Of a DNA stretch of 64,000 nucleotides, positions 56,899-64,000 are shown one piece after another (the stretch's first letter is position 1; each line of letters starts with the position of its first letter). Location of the stretch: positions 147,701,042 to 147,765,041 of the forward strand of contig CAXKWD010000002.1 of assembly GCA_964059195.1 (NCBI GenBank). The letters run 5' to 3'. The DNA comes from Ectobius pallidus (lineage: Eukaryota; Arthropoda; Insecta; Blattodea; Ectobiidae). Both the position numbers and the translations under genes were made by a program. The notes below the pieces were generated by a model, which had not been told where the DNA came from, made no database searches, and worked only from the letters and a program-made list of their open reading frames with translations.

Positions 56899-59100
56899 CA
56901 TGGAACTGAAACTGGAGCAATGCGCAGCGATAAGTTTTGTGTTCTTCTAGACAAAACTCCTACAGAAACCTTTGAAATGGTGCAGCAAGCATATAAAGAC
57001 CATGCTTTGGGCAGAACACAAGTCTACATGTTTCAAAGATGGTTATGAAGACCTTCAAGATTCTCCATGCCCTGGAAGACCTATAACAATAAAAACGGAA
57101 GTTATCATCAACACAATTGACGCAACTGTGCAAGAAGACCATCTCATAACAATTGCGAAGGTTGCAGATATAATGAATTTGTCTTTAGGAACCAGATCTT
57201 GCCAGGACAGGATGGATCTTACACAAAGACAATGTACTGGTCAGTGGCGTAGCAAGCTTAGGTGGTACCCGGTGCGGAAAATTTCTTGTCCCCCCCCCCC
57301 CCCCAATTTAAATTATGAAAAGATGGAACAGTTCCAAGTGTTATTTTTTGGATAGTCAAAGGTAATCCCACGAGAGTTTAAGAGTTTATCGATGGATGCA
57401 GCTGCAACGAATTCATTTGATGTAACTCGTAAACTCAACGGACTATACAAAATTAGTAGTAATTACTTTGTTATATAAAAACAAAACTAAGCTCCGAAAT
57501 CATGGCACACTATGAATCAACCATCCATAAAACGATTCGAGTTACCATGTTGTCGCCATGTTGTAACTAGTGCTACCAATGGTGCATATAAGACATAGAT
57601 AACCTAATTCAGCCATTTTTTTTAGGATTAAGGAGACATACATATCACGCACATTATGCTGTACATTGTACATTGTACATTGTACTGTTAAACGGCAATA
57701 AATGCTATTATTAATATAATAATATAATTAATAATAATAGTAATAATAATATTATATATTGTTTTCGTGAGCGACAGATTCACGAATTGTGGGTGTTACC
57801 ATTAATAAAGCTAACATCTTTTGTTTCACACATTTCTAGGCCAAAATACACTCCCGAAATTGTGCAAAGTTTTATTTTGGAGTGATTTTTTATACGTTTA
57901 TATTTTGTTTTCCAAGCGAAATCTAGAATTTTGAAAAGATGAATTTTGATAAAAGGAGAAAATTTTGTGTTTATGTCAGGTACCTTTCAAAATGTGACCC
58001 GAAGATTGGAGACGAGTTTTCCATATCTTTACACAAAGAAAGTTTTCACGAAAACGACTCTAATGTTTTTCTTTAAATTTTGCCCGTGGGTTGCTTATGC
58101 TAAGAGCTAAAACTTTTATTTGAAACACTTTTTTGAGATAATTCTCTGAAGGGTAGTTATAAGCCACACACTCTGAATACGCGTTCTTTGCATTACGGCC
58201 TCTTGCAACAGAAAATCGTACTAAAACAAAATTTTGTATTTGTGTTAGGTACCTTTCGGGGATGTGACAAGAAGATTGGCGACGACTTTCTCTTATTTTT
58301 AAGGGGAGATTAACTTTTATTTGGGCAGAGGAAGTTATGTGCATTATACATCAGACTTTTGTATAGGTTGATCCTAATAAATTTCATAAACAAGTAATGT
58401 AACTATTTTACGGAACTGCATTATTAATAATCTGCGCACATACCAGTTCAAAATCTAGATTGCCGGAGACTTCGGAGTCAACTCACATTCGAAGTTTATT
58501 TTCGTCGAAGTCATGACTGCCGCAGCGGGTAGAGTTGGTTGTGGCTTGAGTGATATAAAATATCACCGTTTGTTGAAGTCTAATTTAAATTAATAAAATC
58601 GGCAGAAATAAACACCCCTCCCCCTAACAATAATATTATTGTTCGTATTAACATAGCGGTCAGTTTAGCCGCGTTTTATTACCTTTGTTGACTGCACTTA
58701 AAAATAAAATAAGTTTCAAAACGCATGTTGACTTGTAGAAAGTTGTTAAGCTTATTTAATTGTTTTAAATTATATTATTATTTTCTTTAATTTCCCTTAA
58801 GCGATTTTTTACTTACAAAGACATATTTTTACTTTGCCACCCGGCCACCCGGGGCGGCCCGCACCCCCCGCACCCCCCTTCCTACGCCACTGGTACTGGT
58901 TCATCGAGCGCATACAACTCAAGATCTCATTGAAGAATTGGGAATTGAGATCATGCCTCATCCACTGTATTCTCCGGATTTCGCACCTTGCGATTTTCAC
59001 CTCTTCCCTAAAGTGAAAAAGGAGCTACGTGGCCACTATTTTCAATGTGATAAGGAGTTGAACAACATTGTCATGGGTATACTGAACAGACTGTCAAAAA
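56899..59100 (+). pseudogene. mariner transposase, interrupted
   Basis: The start region is MELKLEQCAAISFVFF-stop. A shifted frame reads DLQDSPCPGRPITIKTEVII (typical paired-domain linker with PGRP) and VADIMNLSLG. After the insertion the frame WILHKDNV joins LVHRAHTTQDLIEELGIEIM, then HPLYSPDFAPCDFHLFPKVK, the conserved SPDxAPCDFHLFP block with the last catalytic Asp. The middle third, including the first catalytic Asp, is missing, so an internal deletion occurred in addition to the insertion. Several frameshifts and stops. Confidence 0.8.
57242..58892. mobile_element. hAT-type non-autonomous element, 1651 bp
   Basis: Ends CAGTGGCGTAGCAAGC and its counterpart CTTCCTACGCCACTG, with the exact 8-bp duplication GTACTGGT at 57234-57241 and 58893-58900. 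Poly-C (57292-57304) and C-rich sequence lie just inside both ends. Two related segments near 57930-58030 and 58220-58300 (TCAGGTACCTTTC / TTAGGTACCTTTC) form an internal direct repeat. No transposase recognised. It carries the same CAGTGGCG start as the MITE at 24616. Confidence 0.93.
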
Positions 59101-59279
59101 AGTGAGTGTTTCAAACAATGGATAAATTGTTAGAATAGTTGTATTTCAACAGACGGAGAATACTAATTACAAAATTAGTCTGGTTATTTATTGATACACC
59201 CTCGTATATGGATGGGATGAATGTAATATCTGCCAGTATACTAAATCAAAAGACATATATTCATCTAGTATATACCGTA

Positions 59280-60480
59280 GAAGGCATGGAGTAATAGAAA
59301 GGATTTTACTGTCTTTTTAAATTTAGTTGGTGTTTCCTGCTTTTTAATTGAATTTGGTAGTTATTGTAAATTTTGGATCCCAGGACATGCACATTCTGCT
59401 TATAGATTTCAGTTCTGCAGTACTGTGCATGTAGATCAAACTTGTTTCTTGTGTTGTATTCATGTATTTCTGAGTCTGATTTTATAATCCCTACTTTTTT
59501 TTTTAAATAAAATACAGCATTTCCAAGATAAATATAGAGCTTAATGTTAATATTTTTTTGTTTCGTATATATTGCTCAACATGACCTCCGTTTTCCAATT
59601 CCATTCATTATTCTTAATGCTTTCTTTTGTATTCTAAAAACTATTTTGCTTTTCCTATTGTTGGACCAGAATGTAACTCTGTATCTCAGTCATGACTGGA
59701 AATATGCAAAGTAAACATTTTTCAAAACTTGGTGACTCGCTTTATTTCTTAGGGAGTTTAGCATATAGCATATAGAGGTTATATTTTTTATATTTTGCTT
59801 TATTTTGTCTACTGTGGAATTGCATTGCTATTGTTTTATCTGTATTTATTATAAGTTTATTACTTTGGAACCAGTTATTTGTAACCTTTTTCAATACATG
59901 GCTCCTTTCTTGGAATATTTTCCCATTTTCTCCTGTTATTAAAATAGCCTACTTGTGTCATCTGCAAATAATGTCTGAGATTTGAAGATTCAATGGCAAA
60001 TCATTTAAATATAATGAAAAGAAAAACGGGGATAATACTGACCCTTGTGGGATTCCGTGCTTAATCTCTTTCTTACTTGATGTAAATTTATTTAATGTTG
60101 AAGTATTGTCTTCACATACAATTTTTACAACTTGGTAGCGATTTGTTAAAAATTATCTAATCCACTTATTTGCTATGCCTCTGATTCCGTATACTGATAG
60201 TTTTATTAACAGAATATTGTGGTTTAGGATATCATATGCTTTTGTAAGGTCTAAAAAATTCCTGTTGCTTGCATTTTATCGTCTAATGATACTTGTTCCT
60301 TATTTAAGAGGCTGAATATTGCGGTTTCAGTCTATTTACTTTTTACAAACCCATTTTGACATTTTGTTAGAGTATTATGTTTTTTTATGAATGACATTAA
60401 TATATTATACATGAGTGTTTCAAGGATATTTGAGAAAATGAAGAGAAGCAATATCGGCCTATAGTTTTACTTTTTGTCTT
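59280..60480 (-). pseudogene. degraded LINE reverse transcriptase
   Basis: Minus-strand frames, broken by many stops and shifts, show KHGIPQGSVLSPFFFSLYLN (RT motif with PQGS), NDLPLNLQISD, an expected box region, NKLIINTDKTIAMQFH, and a C-terminal stretch toward 59290. No long frame survives. It is older than the other LINEs here. Clade is uncertain. Confidence 0.7.
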
Positions 60481-61392
60481 TTTCCCTTGCCTTGTATAAT
60501 GGTTTTACAGTTGCTGTCTTGTGTAATGAACTAAGCAGTTTTGTCTTATGTATTTTATTATGTAAAAATGTTCACTGTTAAACTATCTACCTATTGACGA
60601 TGTTCTTTGGCATTTATAATATTTTATTGCATTATTATTATTATTATATATTATGTTGCTTTATATTAATTTTAGGTATTACATTTACATTAATTGGATA
60701 ATGATAAATATTTTATTGGTTTGATATCCATTTTTAAGAAGGTATTTTTATTGTGATAACACCCAGTATGTTAAGAATGGAAGTTGGCATCCGGAGCACC
60801 AGACTCTTGGAAGATGCGGTTTATGTAATATATGTCACAGAGTGTGTGAATTAAAAATGTTATTCCTTTTTGTTAAATCGCCTACTCACTACATCCTGTT
60901 GTGTTGCATTGTTCATTAAAACTTTGTGGTCATTTAATTATTGTACTAATTATGCATACTAAGTGAGGTAGACAGACTGACATTTAAATTAGCAATTAAA
61001 ATCTTTGTTATAATGATTCTTGGAATTTCTGTCTTGAGGTAATCTTTACGAACCTAAGCTTAGAAGAGTACTGGATTTAATTATTTTGTAGCTTACTGTA
61101 ATAATATGTTGTTATGAATAGTGAATAGGAGTAGTATGAATTGATAGCATAGGGCAATTTACTTGCTGTAAATAATATTAGAGTATACATAAAGCACATG
61201 GTGTTGTGTTGCTGGAAAAGACAAGATCCCTATGATAAGGAGAGTACTTACAGTGTCGAATATGCTAACCTTGCAAGGATCCACTAAGTATGCCAAGGAA
61301 TTAGTGGAAAGGTTTTTTAGGAGATATATGGATATAGATATATCTAGAATACAGGAGCACGAGCATAAATTCAGATGACTTATAACTGAGTC
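60481..61392. other. no feature recognised
   Basis: AT-rich sequence with a short TTA array at 60633-60650. No coding similarity recognised. Confidence 0.5.
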
Positions 61393-61760
61393 TCACCTGT
61401 CCCTCTACCCTCTCTCGGAAAATAAGCATATCAAAATTGAATCAGTCATTTCGAAAAGGCCATATGTCCATCCTCACCACATTTAGTTCAAAATCTAGAA
61501 GTACTCGAAGAAACGTGCATTCCCTGTGAAAAGACCATATCCCACTCCTCCTATGAAGAGATATTAAGAGTCTTATTTCAATCTAAATATGAACGAAGAC
61601 ATTTTAAACTTCGGTTTTGCAATCCAAACAGTTTTTTCTTTCTCCTGAAAATTTTACTTTGGTGGATATATGGCCTTTTCGAAATGACTGATTCAATTAG
61701 TATAGGTAGTGAAACCTCCATTGGAGGCCCCTTCGCCCCACCTGGGGATCATAGGTTACC
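61393..61760 (+). repeat. SINE family A, copy 3, truncated and interrupted
   Basis: Two blocks match copies 1 and 2: CACCTGTCCCTCTACCCTCT to CAAAATT (61393-61438) and ACCTCCATTGGAGGCCCCTT (61713-61732 and onward). The tRNA-like head is missing. A TIR element at 61439-61694 separates them. Confidence 0.78.
61439..61694. mobile_element. 256-bp TIR element inside a SINE
   Basis: GAATCAGTCATTTCGAAAAG at the left and CTTTTCGAAATGACTGATTC at the right are perfect inverted repeats continuing to about 30 bp (GCCATAT...). AATT lies at both junctions (61435-61438, 61695-61698). Four-base AATT duplication does not identify a superfamily. No coding sequence. Confidence 0.85.
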
Positions 61761-62412
61761 AGATACAGAGATACAGATATAACTGAGTCTAGGTTAGAAA
61801 TCGCATTCGTGGGTCACCCTGAACACTTTAAAGTTCCCATTCAAAAAAATTATAAATACGAGCACAGGGAAGGTTTGGCTGTAATTTTTAACTAGAAGTG
61901 AGGATCGTAACTAGATATATACCACCCACATATGATTATGACATCTTAGAGATAGAAAGAACCGACTATCTGCCTATGTATATTTGTGCTAAGTCTAGGA
62001 GTGAGGATATGCAGGTTTCATTTTTACAACAGTAAATAAAGAGACAAAAGGTTAGCTTACACGAATTAATTTATTATCATTTTTTGTTGTTTGATCTTTC
62101 CCTACCAGTGGCGGTGAGGATTAGCCCTGCACCGGGATGCGCGCTCATTTTTGGCGACGAACCAGCACATCCCTTCGGAGGAAAGCACCCGAAAGCTAAA
62201 AGTTGTTTCCGGGTCGCAGTCTCCCTGAAGGAGGGGCCAGTGAAGAATCCTCCTCCACGGCTCGTATGGTAAGGAAATCGGAACCGGTAAGGTGACCTCA
62301 CGTCTCCGGCAGGTCCGGTGGCGTATCACCCTCCAAGTAAGTCGTCCGCGCCCCCAGCGTCGGCATCAACTGAAACAATCAAAATTTAAAGTGTGTTAGA
62401 AAAGGTTTCGTC
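61761..62412 (+). other. possible LTR and leader of a Ty3-type retrotransposon
   Basis: Sequence upstream of gag. From about 62095 it is distinctly G/C-rich. TGGCGACGAACCAGCAC at about 62151 begins with TGG and could be a primer-binding site, though I could not match it to a tRNA or define LTR ends. No second LTR is in the window, so this is tentative. Confidence 0.4.
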
Positions 62413-63800
62413 ATGGCACAAGGAACTAGGGTAAAGGATCTGGCTGTGGCTGGATGGATACAAGGTTGGGATCCTAAGAGTGGTAGGCCAGTTGCTAATT
62501 TTTTGCGAAATATAGAAACTGCACCAGAATTGGTTAATTTAACCGATAAAGATAAGGTTCGATTAGTTGTAATGAAATTGCTAGGAGCTCCTCACACATT
62601 TGCTGACACTCACCCCGAATTGCAAGCAGAAGTTAAATTCGCAAGGTTAACGATTAAAGGATTTAAAGAGTAACATACTGATTTTTATTACTACTCGCAA
62701 TTGCAGGCAGCGACAGAAGGAAGAGATGAGTCGATCGCAGATTTTGTGGACTGTCGGCGTCGTATGAGTAGGCAAAGTATTAGAGCGGTCGCCGATGCGA
62801 CTGAACAAAAGGCAATTAATGAGGAAGCCGAGAGGCGTTTGTTAGCTAGTTTTATTAACGGATCATAGGGGGACCCTGGGTTGCAAGTAAAGTACCAAAT
62901 GCGAGACAATCGATAAAGCAATTAAGATAGCCACCATGGCAGCCCAGGCCGAGACGGAAGTAGATAAAACGCGCAACAAGGCTCAAGCACAAGTGTTTAG
63001 TAACGAACGTTGAGACGTACAGTCGTAATATAAAGGTGGTGGCCCTAGGTCAGCAGGACATTGGGGCAACACTAACAATAGTAATAACAGACAAGGTTAT
63101 AGGAATAATTGGAGTGAAAGAAACGCTAGTGGCAGTAATGCACAGAGTGGAGGGCCTTCACGTGATCCTGGTCCCAAAGGATTGAGTACCGCGCAAGGTG
63201 CGCGAGGGGGTAACCACGTTTACCGGAGCGCAGGGATTACCAATGTTATAACTATCGGGAAATGGGGCATTTTTTTTAACGGAGGCCTTGAAGAGAGTTT
63301 TTTGAGACCTCCCGCACGTCAGCCTAAAAGGTTTTTTTGTGCTGCCGCTTTGGCGGAGAAGCTTTTGTTGGCTTGGTTTCCCAAAGTCTTCCCTGTATTT
63401 GGATTACTCCTTCCTGATTGCTTAAGCCTCATTGTTTCCCAAAATCTGTTTCTTGAACAAGTTACAGTATTTCGGTTCTAATGTCCTTTTTCGTTCCCTG
63501 AACCAAGGAAGGAAATTTTACACTTTGAAAATCTCCAACCCGGTCGGGAATCGAACCCGGGCCACCAGGGTGGAAGGTAGTCACGCTCCCAACTCACCCA
63601 CGGCGGCCTCTAATGGGGCATATGGCTAAATACTGTAAGAAAGGGCGAGAGAGGCGCCTAGGTTTCAACGGGGTAGGAGGACCAAATCAACCCCGCAGGT
63701 CTTCCCGAAGTAGAACCGAAGAAAGAAGTCATGCCAGCAGCGGTAAGTCCAGCGACGGGACTGCTGCTAGAAGTAGAAGTAGAGGGAACAAGACGTAAGT
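62413..63800 (+). pseudogene. Ty3-type retrotransposon gag, interrupted by a SINE
   Basis: Starts MAQGTRVKDLAVAGWIQGWD, and has a capsid-like region (FLRNIETAPELVNLTDKDKV, LVVMKLLGAPHTFADTHPEL). After a stop it continues in other frames to ESIADFVDCRRRMSRQSI and ERRLLASFING. A Gly/Asn/Arg-rich nucleocapsid follows with a CCHC-type knuckle that is split by the SINE at 63271-63611. The knuckle reads C-Y-N-Y...GHMAKYC, so the second Cys appears replaced by Tyr. Several stops and shifts make it non-functional. Confidence 0.72.
63271..63611 (-). repeat. tRNA-derived SINE inserted in the gag zinc knuckle
   Basis: On the minus strand it starts GAGGCCGCCGTGGGTGAGTT and has B box GGGTTCGATTCCC at about 63547-63559. 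Tail side is T-rich on the plus strand (63270-63278). The 10-bp duplication AATGGGGCAT lies at 63261-63270 and 63612-63621. It resembles family B/C SINEs in head but has a different body. Confidence 0.88.
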
Positions 63801-64000
63801 TATTAGCGGGTACCGGAGCCGCTGTGTATTTGTCAAGTTCCGCACGACTTGAAAGAAATTGTTTAACGGCTAGGGGTGTAACTGGAACAAATTTAGAGCT
63901 GGACGGTGTTCAGAATGTCACTTTATATTAACGAGAGTTCCTACGATCATGAATTTTTAGTATGCGACTTGAATTCCCCTGGAGATTGGATATTGGGTGT
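63731..64000 (+). pseudogene. retrotransposon aspartic protease, partial at window end
   Basis: Reads LEVEVEGTRRKLLAGTGAAV, where the usual active-site D(T/S)G is seen as GTG, so the catalytic Asp is replaced by Gly. A frame change after VTLY leads to DHEFLVCDLNSPGDWILG, the C-terminal protease motif (ILG). Window ends there; reverse transcriptase and integrase would lie beyond 64000. It follows gag directly, as in Ty3-type gag-pol. Confidence 0.7.

Larger units (their letters stand above)
56714..59204 (+). mobile_element. mariner element split by a hAT-type insertion
   Basis: The left end CGAGGGTCTATCAATAAATA and right end TTTATTGATACACCCTCG form an inverted repeat of about 28 bp. TA flanks both sides (56712-56713, 59205-59206). 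Own sequence about 840 bp, the rest being the hAT-type element 57242-58892. The transposase is on the plus strand. Confidence 0.92.

Noticed and set aside
62077..62329. Overlapping frames of 62-75 codons on both strands
   Set aside because: They lie in the G/C-rich leader of the LTR element and show no domain or consistent start.

Overview
The window looks like nuclear DNA of an insect. It has AT-rich non-coding DNA, GT-AG split exons, tRNA-headed SINEs, microsatellites and a very high load of eukaryotic transposons. The mix (pogo, mariner, piggyBac, several hAT groups, Helitron, CR1/Daphne-like, I-like, R1-like and Dong-like LINEs, Penelope-like, Ty3-type LTR) fits a large hemimetabolous genome. 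A cockroach or a relative is my guess from remembered repeat proteins, not something the sequence proves.

Only one ordinary host gene is visible. Two plus-strand exons (9462-9576 and 33339-33485) encode HEAT-repeat sequence resembling MROH1. They join in phase 0 across an intron of about 23.8 kb that is almost entirely transposon.

Layout. 1-9.4 kb: a hAT MITE, two SINE families, a LINE ORF1 fragment, and a piggyBac inserted at TTAA inside a hAT transposase. 9.5-15.9 kb: first MROH1 exon, a Penelope-like inverted repeat with a mariner in one arm, a tandem repeat split by a SINE, a hAT C-terminus and a SINE. 15.9-30.7 kb: a five-deep nest. A hAT (8-bp target duplication) contains a pogo element (TA duplication), which contains a CR1/Daphne-like LINE. 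That LINE contains a THAP-encoding element with terminal repeats of about 500 bp, which contains a 178-bp hAT MITE. 31-33.2 kb: another hAT with a TIR element inside it. 33.3-38 kb: second MROH1 exon, a LINE endonuclease fragment, Helitron ends, a GA microsatellite and a Harbinger-like MITE. 38.2-42.4 kb: a long-TIR element with a CXC-motif gene, cut by a Dong-like LINE embedded in a TAA array. 44.2-50.8 kb: a nearly complete I-like LINE, a hAT remnant and a LINE 3' end. 51.2-55.2 kb: a deleted piggyBac and a DUF7869-like gene split by an R1-like LINE with a 7-bp duplication. 56.7-60.5 kb: a mariner split by a hAT element, then a LINE remnant. 61.4-64 kb: a SINE split by a TIR element, then the gag and protease part of a Ty3-type retrotransposon whose zinc knuckle is split by a SINE.

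The main result is structural. Exact target duplications let most insertions be ordered in time and their empty sites be read. The two elements that look least described are the THAP element with about 500-bp TIRs (21983-26661) and the CXC element with about 400-bp TIRs (38171-40953). Both encode proteins of dispersed arthropod families that I recognise but cannot assign to a standard transposase class.
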